From contig CM043959.1 in assembly GCA_014529385.2 (NCBI GenBank), forward strand, positions 91,557,529-91,615,528: a DNA stretch of 58,000 bases, written 5' to 3'. Positions 1-10,059 of this stretch are shown in pieces. The DNA comes from Adiantum capillus-veneris. Taxonomy: Eukaryota > Streptophyta > Polypodiopsida > Polypodiales > Pteridaceae. A program made the position numbers and the translations under genes. How positions within the stretch are numbered: position 1 is the stretch's first letter; each line of letters begins with the position of its first letter. The notes beneath the pieces are model-generated. The model did not search any database. It had not been told where the DNA came from and saw only the letters and a list, made by a program, of their open reading frames with translations.

Positions 1-2028
1 GCATCTGTCAACTTCAAGAGAAGTTTACCTAACTCCTCCATCTTCTTTTTCTATTTATCTCTTGCTAGCTGATGTTGTTCAGCTTCAGCTTTCAATTCCT
101 GCACTTGTTTTTGTAGATCGGTGATGATATTTAATTTGTCTTCTAGCTCTCCTTGGAGAGCGTCAATCACCATCTCCAATTCTTTAGCCTTTGTGCTGCG
201 GCTAAGTACTATTGATCAGAGTTTTTCTGTCATATTCTACATTTGCTTTGCATATTCATTGACTTGCAGGATTACCTCATCATTTTTTTGCCAGTCTTCA
301 TTTCTTGTGAGCTGCCTAGACATTTTGGCAGTCTCTAGTGACTCTCTCAACGGGGTCATGGCGGCTGTTTGTTCTTCTGCTCGAGGTTGTGATTGGGTCA
401 TCTTGAGGCTTAGTGGATGCCTCGGTTGTTTCTTACTGGGTGGAGGTAGAAGGGGTTTCCTCTATTTCTTGTTCCTTTGTTCGCTCAAACCTTGCTGAAT
501 CCTCTTGTACAAGACTTGCTTCTCTTTCCGGTTATGGTTCTTTTGCTTTGGCTTGGTCCTGAGTAGTGGCTGCCTATTGTGCAGAGTTTGCTGCTTCTTT
601 CTGTTCAGGCTCTTTTTCCTTAGTGGACTCAACTTGTGTGGTCCTATGTACTGGAGATGGTGGTGGGCTTGGCATAGGGTGGTCGTGCTGTTCCGAAGTA
701 GATGAAGAAGGTCGCGGAGACATGTCACCTTGTTCATGTTGGGCTTCTCCTTGTGTGGTTGATTCCTCTGCTTGTTTTTGCTGCCACCGCATCTTTAGCT
801 TTGTTTTCTGCTTCTTGAGCTTCTTTCAACTTCAATGCCTCGGCCTCTGATACATTCTTTCTAATAGATCCTTTGGATCTTCTGCTTCTATCCATGCAGG
901 GTGCTTCTTTCTTGGTCCTTTTACTTCTATAGGTACCCACTTTGCAGGGTCCTTTCCTTGAGCTTGGGGGCTTCGTTCAGAGGAGTGCTTCTCTCTCTCA
1001 AACATGGCCTGCTTCTGTTGAGGATCCTCTTAATCTGCTGCCATGACTTTTCTTTTCATTTGTTCAATGCATGCTCTTCTTTCCTCATTGTCAAAACTTT
1101 CACTCCTATGCCAATCTGGAGAGCTCTTGGCAGATTCTTCATCGGATTTGTAAGTTCTCTTGGTAGATCTTATGGCTTGAGGGGATGGTTGTGCAGACAC
1201 GATCCATGTGTTCTGATCTGGGGCAGGTGGCAAGTTGTCTTCCATGCCGATAGCATGGTAGGCTATTCTCATGAGTACCTTGGGTGCTCCCAGATATGTT
1301 ATCTTACCCTCTTTCTTTGTCCCCTTTAGTGTGGACAGAACATACTCCGCGTGGTCGATGGGTTGCCTGGTTGTCGACTTTAAAACTTGTGTAAATGTGG
1401 TTGCAACAACCGCATGATTGGGTGTCATGTACCTTGGTGGTCTCTTTGCGAGGAAGTGGAAGTGTTGGTGGTATAACCTTGTTGGTTCCTCCACTTGCTT
1501 CCGGATAAGATCGACAAATGTTGCAGCAGTGGTTTCCTTGGTGAAGATTCATGCCGTCTTTCTATCTCTAGCTCTCATCGTCATTCCTTCTGTCGGAAAT
1601 TTGAGAGCTTCAACTACTATCTCTTTTGTAATGACCACTTCTACCTTGTTCCCTTGCTGGTCAGAGATCTGGGTTGTTCCATCTTCCTTGATTGTGGATA
1701 GGAGCTCATAAGCTTTCTGAAAATCGACTCCACATGGCTCTTGTTCGTAGAACTCTCTGAGCCCGAGCCTTCTGTTAGCTTCTTTTGTCTTGAGTTTTGC
1801 TGCCACATCATAGACCTCTTTTGGTAGAAGTTGTAGTTCTACCTGATGTCCTTCTTCGCTTTTGAATCTGCCTGTGAATACTGTGGTGTTGTTCTCCTCC
1901 AACCGTTCTTTCAACAGATAGGTCACTTTGGCTGTTTTGACTGAACTGGGGTCCAGTTGGTATGGTGGTAGCTCTTGCAACTTCTCCTTTTGCAAGACCC
2001 TCTTCTTGGCCTTCTCTGCAGCTTGCAT
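1..2028 (-). pseudogene. Accessory ORF of element B, broken
   Basis: A frameshifted coding region starts with Met at 2028, continues to 1549, shifts frame into 1494-1030, and runs on in pieces to the window edge. It aligns with the accessory ORF of element A at 43823-45658. Shared blocks include GVD, then STIKEDG / TTIKEDG, D-x-QG, and E-x-x-IT-x-x-VV-x-x-AL, followed by LY-x-Q-x-FH / KRP-x-x-Y / A-x-ATTF. The lower part (about 1030-1) is rich in Lys, Glu, Gln and Pro and ends in a heptad-like coiled coil near 1-200. I do not recognise the domain. It sits downstream of integrase and of the palindrome array on the same strand. A plant-mobile or DNA-binding role is possible but not shown. Confidence 0.7.
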
Positions 2029-2218
2029 GGCTTCTGTTAAGTGAATAGAGTGTCAAAGTTAGCAAATTTGGTAGGTTTTTCTTTGAAATGTCCTTCAGTC
2101 TAAATTGCTGACAATTTGAGTCTAATTTTCTTCGAATCAATTTTTGAACATGCATTGATGCATAAAAACATGTAAAGACCAAATTCATCAAGTCCAAGCA
2201 AAAAATTGCAACAAAAGC

Positions 2219-2236
2219 AAATAATCGCGATTATTT
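2219..2236. repeat. Palindrome unit 1 of array B
   Basis: The 18-base sequence AAATAATCGCGATTATTT is a perfect palindrome centred on CGCG. Two degenerate relatives lie at 2513-2530 and 2712-2733. In minus-strand reading each is followed by a C-T4-7 stretch, so the units are diverged tandem repeats rather than isolated palindromes. Confidence 0.85.
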
Positions 2237-2512
2237 ACAACTGAGTAATTTTGTCAACTTTTTGCAACTTTGGCATTATAGGCTTGAAGTATATATCAAT
2301 TAGATACTATGAGTGAAATATAGGCTCATTTGGGTGCACAGGGTGAGAATGGTGCCAGATTTAGGCTTTAGGTCTTTGAAACAGTAGATGTAAAGGAATT
2401 TTGAGATTTTGAGCTCCAAATTTGTTCAAACTTGGTTAGTGGGCTTAGGACATCATGTACTTTGGTCATATGATGGCAAAGTTGCAATTTTCTCCCATCT
2501 TGGCAAAAAAGT

Positions 2513-2530
2513 AAATAATCGCGATAATTA
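2513..2530. repeat. Palindrome unit 2 of array B
   Basis: AAATAATCGCGATAATTA is an imperfect copy of unit 1 and keeps the ATCGCGAT core. On the minus strand it is preceded a few bases away by CATTTTGATGAAAAA (2550-2536 region), the same 15 bases that precede a palindrome of element A at 43350. Confidence 0.85.
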
Positions 2531-2711
2531 ATTTTTTCATCAAAATGAACATTTTTTGGTGCAACTTGGTTCTAGGCATGGTGTAGACCCCTATGTATGT
2601 GATATGAGGTGATTGATCATTTTGGCTCATACTTGAAATTTGGCGTGTAATAGGTGTGTACAAGTGATAGGTGATGTGATGATACCATTTTCAAGCCAAA
2701 ATTTTGTAAAA

Positions 2712-2733
2712 GTAAATAATCACGATCATTTAC
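2712..2733. repeat. Palindrome unit 3 of array B
   Basis: GTAAATAATCACGATCATTTAC is an imperfect 22-base palindrome in which the central CGCG has decayed to CACG. It lies about 200 bases from unit 2, which is itself about 294 from unit 1. Confidence 0.75.
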
Positions 2734-3869
2734 AACAGTCAATATTTTCTTGCAAAATTTGAAAATTTTGACCTAAACACATTCTATACACCTAAAACAA
2801 GTCCTAAATTGAATTTGGTAAAATTTGGTCTTATCGGCATCACTTCGTGCTCTGCCGACACTGAAATCACTGATTTTTGTGACTGCATGGTCTGTAGAGT
2901 TAGTTAGTCACTTTTGAGACTATGGACTTGTCCGCAACATAGTCGTGAAGCGAATTTGACGCTTTGTAGCCTTCCAACCGTTTTTTGCTTTTCGAGGGCT
3001 TGATTGATTTTATGAAACCAATCATATACAATAGACCTCGTATGTAAGCTGTGTGTGGAGTCATAATCCAATTCTGGCATCTGCCAAAAACCTAGCTTTT
3101 CTACTGGGGATCCCCTCGACCCTTGTCGATGGTCAATTGTTGATATAGAAGTGTTCTATTATGTTGGGGCATGCTACAGACCAAGTCTCATTTGATTTGG
3201 TTGAGCTGACAGGCCACTATGGTCAATTTTTTTGTCATAAGTATAGAACTTACCCCTCATGTCTCGTGTCAGACGACGCTGAAAACAGGCAACTGTGGAC
3301 CCCAAAAAATGCGCGCGAAGAAGGTTGAAGAGCTCTCTCTCGAAAGGCAACAAGTGGAAATGAGGTGGTTTTAGCCTACCTTGGGTATCTATACTTGGAC
3401 TTCCCGAACCATTTTTCCCCAAATTCCTATGTTAGTCCTACTAGGCCGTGAATTCTATGTTAGACTCAAAAATTTTCCCAATCAGATTCCTGTAGCTCAT
3501 TCTGCAAGAATTTTGCAAAAGTAGGTATGGCCGCCTAATTTAGGCTTCCCGCTTTCGTCTGCTGATTTGATTGAAATTTTTTGTGCCTCTCCGCCTTGTC
3601 TTTCTGATCGTTAATGTATCTTCAATTTTTCCATTTGAACTCCTTTGCTATTTATTATTAATTTTTGACCTGTTTATTGAAAAATCAAAGAAAATAACAA
3701 AATGCGCTAGAAAAGAAAAGTGAAATTCCAATAATTAAGAAAATCAAGTGAAAAACATCTTTATTGTTTTTTGTTAGATTTCTCCATTTTTAAGTCTCAA
3801 TATCAAGAAAAATGATGAAAAATAAAAAAAAGGACTATTTTTTAATGATATACTAATAGTATATACACT

Positions 3870-3878
3870 ATTTATACT
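3870..3878 (-). promoter_or_regulatory. TATA-like box downstream of element B purine tract
   Basis: The minus strand reads GAGTATAAATAGTG. It lies about 145 bases downstream of the purine tract at 4031-4019, where an LTR U3 promoter would sit, and upstream of the palindrome array and accessory ORF. Motif and position only. Confidence 0.4.
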
Positions 3879-4018
3879 CATCGGGGTAATATTATCACTA
3901 AATTTTCTCAGTTGATGATTTATAAGGGTATTATTAGGTAGTTTTGAAAAAAATCACACGTTAACATCAAACTTTCTCCTCTCTCTTCAAACATTGCCCT
4001 TAATTACTTAGTGCTCTT

Positions 4019-4031
4019 CCACCCCTCCTAG
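4019..4031 (-). other. Polypurine-tract-like sequence of element B
   Basis: The minus strand reads CTAGGAGGGGTGG after a short conserved stretch that begins GTCGTCC. Element A has GTCGTCC followed by AAGAAGGGGGGAGG at 41184-41197 in the equivalent place. Such tracts prime plus-strand DNA synthesis and normally mark the start of the 3' LTR. Confidence 0.5.
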
Positions 4032-4376
4032 ATGGCGTACTCGGGGACGACTGTGTCCATGGGTTGAACAATCGTGTCTATGCATAGCCTTGGTTGTCTC
4101 TACCATGCTTTGAAGATCAATGCAGTTCAAACCATCATGTTGTGGAAGAGTTGGGTCTTGAGTAATTAACTCAAGGGTTTCTGATGTCGAGGCTTGTTGA
4201 TGTTGTCTTCCAAAGAGAAAATCTTGTAGCTTGTGTGCTCTCTGCTTGATGGTACCAGCATGATGCTTTAGCACGCTGATTGTCTCAGCTGTTCGTATCA
4301 ACAATGGTTGTTGCCGAGCTTTTTCTTGCCATTGATATTTTGGTTTTCTTGGTATAGATTGTCGTGGTTGAGCCTT

Positions 4377-5260
4377 CTAAGACTTAACTCTCCATTGCTT
4401 GATTGGTTTTAAAATTTGCAGAGAAGATAAGAGTTCCTTTTTCTTCCAAATACATTTCGTGTTAGGTTCCTTGTTTGTAGGTGCTTCTCTCTGTGTTTTG
4501 AACTTTGGAATCGTCTTTGGTTTTGTCGATGATGTTTTGGGCACCCAGATTTGAATCGGCTTTTCCTTAAGCTGTGCTTTTGGTACCCAAATTTTCTTGA
4601 CTCCTTGCATGCTACTTGTAGCATTTACTTGTCGATAGGATGGACAAGACCGATTGCTTCGTGGTTTGTTCTGTTGGTAATTTCCTTTCCATTCCTCCTT
4701 GCTTGGTGCAATTGAAACAATGAGTTGTCCGCCTTTAGGTGATAGCTTGAACTGATTCGTATCCCAATCTGGTACTGCCTTGTACGTCCGCATCCATGAG
4801 ATTCCAAGAATCATTGTCTCATTCATGTGTTCATTTGGTAATCATACAAACTGATGAGGACATGAACATCCATGTTCTATCACATTCAAGTTGACTACTC
4901 CCAAGGTTGGTATTGGGTTCTTGTTGCACCCTTTAATAGTCATTATTCCTGCTGTCAATGATTGACTTGTTGCTTTTTTGTACATGGAATAACTGACTGC
5001 ATTTACTCTAGCACCTATGTTGACCAATGCATTTGAGCTATGATTGTTGAGTTGTACTTTGATGCGAAGGTCCATTCCATCTAGCCATTCATCATCTGTT
5101 GACGATGCATCTTTCTGCAATTCCCATTGTCGGTCATCTATTTCCAGAGTGTTGATGGGAATAGATAGTTGTTGATTCTTGAGAGAAATTTTTCTTTTGA
5201 GTACTCGAAGCTGAGCTTCTTCTTGGGCTTCATCAATAACCTGCTGTCGTTTTATCTTTC
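4377..5260 (-). pseudogene. Second retropepsin-like domain and WVPK tail of element B
   Basis: Downstream of the integrase C-terminal domain is a retropepsin-like region. It contains VNIGARVNAVS (where a protease has D-S/T-G-A), then about 60 residues later MILGISWMRTYKAVPDWD, matching the usual ILG-x-x-W/F-L-x-x-x-x-A-x-I-D-W block. The catalytic Asp is Asn here, so it should be inactive. The tail repeats (I)WVPK: KKIWVPK and QIWVPK. Element A has the same architecture. A frame change falls near 4830. The element's conventional protease lies far upstream at about 9600, so this is an extra copy and not the pol protease. Confidence 0.7.
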
Positions 5261-6190
5261 TTTGCTTAGCTGCATGCATTCTTTCTAGCAATTCATTGGT
5301 TAGTGGCAAATTGTACTTCTTTAAACTATATCCACTAATCCACTTAGCCATTGGTTCACCATCTAGGGTGGACAACTTAACTACTCCACTTGGAGATACA
5401 TCTTCAATGATAAATGGTCCGTTTTCCTTTTTCTTAAACTTGGGAATGTGTTGCTTAAGGTAGTAGACTAAAACTAAGCCCCATTTTTTGAAGATTTTTG
5501 TAATTAGATGGGAATCAAAAAACTGTTTTTGTTTTCTCTTTTGTGCATAGATGTGAGCTACAGTAGTTAGCCTTTGCTTATCTAGTTTTTCTAAATCTTC
5601 AAGTCTGACAATTCATGTCCAGTCCTTCTTAGCTACCCTTAATGTCGGCAATAGAAACTCTATTGGCAGTATGGCATCAAGACCATAAACAAGGTTAAAG
5701 GGTGTAGCATTTAGATCTGTTTTGAATGAAACTCGATAAGCCCATAGAGCTGCATGGAGATTCATTTCCCAGTATGTCCTTCCTTAACTAACCACTTTTG
5801 TCAATACCGAGCTAAGAATTTTATTTGTATGCTCAACTTGTCCGTTTGCTTGTGGGTGATAGGGAGCTGATTTGCTATGGATGGCCATAAATTCATTAAG
5901 CAGATACTCGATTACCTCATTGAGGAAATGAGTTCCCCTATCACTGACAATTTCTATTGGCAGTTCATATCTTGTGAACACATACTCATATAAGAATGCG
6001 GCAGTGGTTCTGGCATCATTCTTTTGAGTTGCTTTAGCCTCGGTAGCCTCGGCCTACTTTGTTAAATAGTCCATACCTACAATGATATATTGAGCTTGGG
6101 TTTTCTAAGAAGGTGGCTGTATTAGCCCAAAAAAGGCTATATCCCATTTTGCAAAAGCTCTAGCTCCCATCATTGGTCTTAAGGGCATGC
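5261..6190 (-). pseudogene. pol: Integrase core and C-terminal domain, element B
   Basis: The strand-transfer core is recognisable from KWDIAFFG near 6140, IEIVSDRGTHFLNEV near 5950, and HPQANGQVEHTNK near 5840. It ends with GPFIIEDVSPSGVVKL and KWISGYSLKKYNLPLT near 5300, the small beta-barrel tail typical of Athila/Tat integrases. The first catalytic Asp of W-G-I-D-F is Ala (WDIAF), so the enzyme would be inactive. Several frame breaks and stops occur between 5784 and 5375. Confidence 0.88.
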
Positions 6191-6965
6191 TATCTACATG
6201 TGTTGGCATTTTTTCTCGTTGACAAGTATCACACCTTTGAACATATTCTTTGGAATTTGCAAAAAGTGTTGGCCACCATATGCCTACCATTAAATTTGCT
6301 CTTGCAGTGGTCTCACTAGAAAAGTCGCCTCCAGTTAATCCAGCATGTGCTTGTTCTATGATTGGAATATACTCGTCTTCATTTGCACAAAGATGCAGAT
6401 GTTGGTCCTTGCCTTTCTGATACAATTGGTTTCCAATAAGAGCATAATCTATTGCTTCAGTTTCAATTGCTCTTTGACGGCGTTTACTCATATCCTCAGG
6501 AAATTTTCGGCTTGATAAGTAGGTAACTAGATAGTTACTCCACTTAGGAACATGCAACATTTGGAATAATGTTACATGAGGTACGGGTGATTTTTTTTGA
6601 CATTGAGGACATTTTTTCACAAAATAATGAACATCACTCCTCATAGTTGGCCAAAATACTCCAAGTCTTAAGATTCGTCGCATAGTTTGATCTTTCGCAA
6701 AGTGAAGTTTTACTATGGTAATATGTGCTTGACTTAGGTATTGGGTTTTCTCTTCAGGATTAATGCACAAGAGAAATATTCCATCCTGATTTCTTTTGTA
6801 TAGTCTCCCAGCTAGTAATTGATACATAGCCGATTGCTCAATTAATCCGATTGTAATAGGAAGTGGTATTTGTGAATCCACTTGTGTAATGGTCACCAGT
6901 GATACCATATTTTTTGACCATCGAGGTATCATTTCCATGGAGAACATATATGCAAGGTAGATCAT
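6191..6965 (-). pseudogene. pol: Tandem pair of integrase zinc-binding (HHCC) modules, element B
   Basis: In the 286-residue frame starting at 6965, the first module has H81-x6-H88-x30-C119-x2-C122. The second has H207-x6-D214-x30-C245-x2-C248, so its second His is Asp. The PxW motif (W16, W142), LY (55, 181) and the YWP/WWP-T motif recur with the same 126-residue offset, showing a precise tandem duplication of linker plus zinc domain. The second module is in the normal position before the integrase core. The first lies between it and RNase H. Confidence 0.85.
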
Positions 6966-7215
6966 CGTCTACTCTTTTAGGTGATTCCCTTGAAACAATC
7001 CTAGACAAATGATCTGCTCTTTGATGAGTGGTACCCTTGTTTACAACCATAGTGAAATCAAATTCCAGAAGAATGATGAACCATCTCACTATTCTTCTTG
7101 TGCTGCATGCTTGTTGACCAAGTACAATAAGGCTTGGTGGTCCACAAAGAACACAAATTTTTTGGCTAATAGGTAATGTCTATACTTTTTTATGGCATAG
7201 ATCATTCCTTCAATA
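6966..7215 (-). pseudogene. pol: RNase H, 5'-truncated, element B
   Basis: IYAIKKYRHYLLAKK, FFVDHQALLYLVNK and RADHLSR identify a Ty3/gypsy RNase H. The first part, with the HVDAS catalytic Asp seen in element F at about 57130, is missing: APILK of the RT connection is followed at once by EGMIYAIKK. The junction lies near 7205 and about 170 bases are absent. A frame break near 7085 also separates the two halves. Confidence 0.85.
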
Positions 7216-8256
7216 TTGGAGCTACATTGAGAGCTTGCATAAGCTTCATGAAGGATTCTTCACACGCCTCAGTCCATTCAAAGTGTGTAATCAAGCTATA
7301 CATAGATTTTACAATTATAGTGTACATGTAAATGAATCGTTTGTAATATCCACAATGTCCCATGAAGGCTTGAACCCCTTTGACTATTGTCGGTCTAGGA
7401 AAATGAGCAATAACATGAATTTTATCCATATCAGTAGCTATGCCATTTTTAAACACTATATGTCCAAGAATTTTTCCTTGTCTACCCATGAATGTGCACT
7501 TTTCAGGATTAAAGCAAATCCTATAAAGTCTACATTTTTTGAATACCTTTTTGAGGTGTTCAAAATGATCAGCCCGGATTGATGAATGTACGCATAGATC
7601 ATCCATATAAACTTCCAAGAATTTCCTAAGATATTCTTTAAAAGCATGGCTCGTGAATCTTTGAAAGGTGGCAGGAGCATTAGTTAACCTAAAAGGCATA
7701 ACTCGATAGGAAAAAATACCCCATTCCGTTGCAAAAGCAGTCTTATGCTGATCTTTTGGGTCAACCAAAAGTTGATTGTATCCCAAAAAGCCATCTAAAA
7801 AGCTATAAGCTTATTTACCTGCAACTCATTCTAAAACATGCTTAGTGATTGGAAGAGGAAAGTTGTCTCTAATGGTAGTTGCGTTCACCTTCTTGAGGTT
7901 GACACACACTCATAATTTTTTCCATTCTTCTTGGGTACCACCACAATTGGAGACACCCAATCCGTGTGTTCAATTTCATAAATGAATCCAGCCTCTCTTA
8001 GCTTTTCAATCTCTTCTTTGATTTTCCTGGCAAATGTTTCATTGTATGTGTATGGCCTTTGTCTACTTGGTTTTGCATCATCTCTCATGGGTATGGTATG
8101 TTGACGGATTTCTAGATCAACACCCTTGAGATCCTTGTAAGACCAAGCAAAGATATCTTGGTATTCTTTCAGTAAGCTTAAAAAAATCCATTCTTCTTCT
8201 TCTGTAAGGTCATTTACAATGTAGGCTGGCCTAGGCTCTTCTCCTGGTTCAACCAA
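7202..8256 (-). pseudogene. pol: Reverse transcriptase, element B, frameshifted
   Basis: The N-terminal half (8256-7885) contains IFAWSYKDLKGVD, DWVSPIVVVPKKNGK and a frame break just after it. The C-terminal half (7786-7202) contains GYNQL, FRLTNAPATFQ, the catalytic VYMDDL, NPEKC and LGHIV. RT copies the RNA genome into DNA in virus-like particles. The YMDD Asp pair is intact, but the frameshift and stops near 7800-7880 break the protein. Confidence 0.93.
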
Positions 8257-8404
8257 CTCTATCTTTTTTGCGTTTTCAGGTCCTTCATAGGACTCGCCCT
8301 GTTTTTGTAGTTCTCTAACAAGCTGTTCGACTATGATTTTTCAATCTTGGAGAGTATACTTCTTGTAATGGGATGGAACACTCATTACATATTTACCATC
8401 CTCT

Positions 8405-9309
8405 TCAGTGGTTTCCATTTCGATCGTATATATCTTCTTTAGAGCTTTTTTCAACTCTTGATATTTCTTTTTCCATTCGACTCGTGTCATGATTGACTCC
8501 TTGTCCTATTTTTTTTTGTTTTGCTCGAGTTTTGTTTCTTGTTTTTCTTGATTTTTTTGACATTTTATGTTCTTCGTGTAAAGGATATCTACTAGTGATT
8601 TTGTCCTTGATAAAATCATGTGCATTTATCTGCATCAGGAACTGTGTTCTATTGGAGACCGATGACATAGGTATAGCTTTCAAATTTCTAGTGTCTCTTT
8701 TTTGTCTATGTCATTTTTGTCTTCTCGATTTCTGGTTAGGAAAGTCAAAAAACTTTTCCTCCCCTCCTTTCATGAGTAGCTTAGCTCTCATATGTTCTTT
8801 TTCCGATCCCAAATCCTCTGAGGTACCTGAATGTTCTTCTAACTCATCTATTGTATCATAGTAGTAAAGGTCCACAAAGACTTGTTGAGATTTCATCAAG
8901 TCCTTGGTTTCCTGAATTTTGTCTTCAATGTGGAGGGTTGAGATCATTTGCATGGGAATTATATCATAGCTATCCTCATTGCAAAATTGAGTAGGCTTAT
9001 ACGTATTCACACATACATCCATTGTCGCTAAAATTTGAGTCCATTCAAATGGCTCAAACAGATGCTCTGGAAAGGTTCAGGTACATATGCTTCGTCTGTG
9101 CAATCCCTTTCTAAGATACATTCTTCTCGTTTTAAGTTCTCATTTTTTGAATCTCCACACATCCAAATAGGAGTGTCTTTGTTCAACCAAGATGCAAGCT
9201 TAGTTTCAGCCGAAGAAACTGAATCGAACTCTTGTATGGGCATTTTCATGACATCTCTATAAGTGTGATCTTTTAGATTAACCCTTATTATTGATCCCAC
9301 TTGCTTCAA
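8405..9309 (-). pseudogene. Linker region between protease and RT, element B
   Basis: Three fragments (9309-9028, 9022-8711, 8683-8405) match the linker of element F at about 54950-55970: VNLKDHTYRDV, PIWMCGDS, ERDCTDEAYV.EPF, then LxVCVN..PTxFC(N/D)E(D/N)xYDIIP, FPNQxxRRQK, and a basic stretch. The function is unknown. The region is about 330 residues long in F and is conserved between families, so it is a genuine part of the polyprotein. Confidence 0.75.
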
Positions 9310-9339
9310 GTACAGATAATTGTTTCCCCAATCTTGGAT

Positions 9340-10059
9340 AAGCTATACTTGTCGCATGAAAGGTCTTCCTAAGATGATTTTGTAATTGAGTTTCTTTCCA
9401 AAGTCGACTATGGCAAAAGTGTGTTGATATTCAATCCCATAGGAATTAACTATCACTTTTCAAAGCAGTTCTAATGGTCTTTCAATGTGTCCATTAGCCA
9501 ATTGCAATTTCATTCGAGTTTGTCTAATGGCTGGTTGTCCCCAAGATTCCCATACTGCTTTTGTGTCTATGGCTATGCCTACTCCACTATCTAGTATTGC
9601 CATGGTTTCTATCTCATTATATTTCATAGGAAGGGTTGTGTTCCCTTCTTCCCCTTTGTAGTATTCTCCGACTTTGTTCATTGGAACAAAAAAAATCTCT
9701 TTGTTGTCCATTTCGTGTTTCAATTTTCCCAATTTTTGCAATTAGCCCCGTTATTCCCACTTTCTCTAGAGTTCTCTATAGATCATACCATAGATATGGT
9801 CTTATTTTCAATAGTTCTCCTAAAGTAAGAGTGCATTGGATGGGTGTAGACATGATTGAATGGATATTGTCTACTTCTAGGTGTGTTCCACTCTCTTTAC
9901 TCGAGTGGTTTTTCACACTATGGATTCATCTTCATTATCTCCCAAGTAAGAGGGTAATGTTTTCAAGGTCAATGGTTTAGACATTCCTGAAGCTTCAGAT
10001 CCACAATCCCCATACAAGGATCGTACATCCATGTCCATATCAGGAGGTAGGCTGTCTAA
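9340..10059 (-). pseudogene. pol: Protease region, element B
   Basis: The minus-strand frame at 9741-9460 reads FVPMNKVGEYYKGEEGNTTLP, then AILDSGVGIAID. D-S-G-V stands where retropepsins have D-S/T-G-A. The flap and the C-terminal (I)ILGRPFMRQ-like part follow near 9380-9330 with stops. 9742-10059 encodes the preceding CTITLGELLKI-type segment in broken frames. Confidence 0.85.

Larger units (their letters stand above)
2029..4018 (-). other. Non-coding stretch between purine tract and accessory ORF of element B
   Basis: About 2 kb without a credible gene. It holds the three palindrome units, AT-rich filler and a TATA-like box. Small open frames here, such as 3174-3422, show no family similarity that I recognise. 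In minus-strand order the layout is purine tract, TATA-like box, array, ORF, the same as in element A. Confidence 0.6.

Noticed and set aside
121-1711. Cys/Phe-rich plus-strand frames in 1-1711
   Set aside because: They are antisense to the accessory ORF of B, which has homology to A's ORF.
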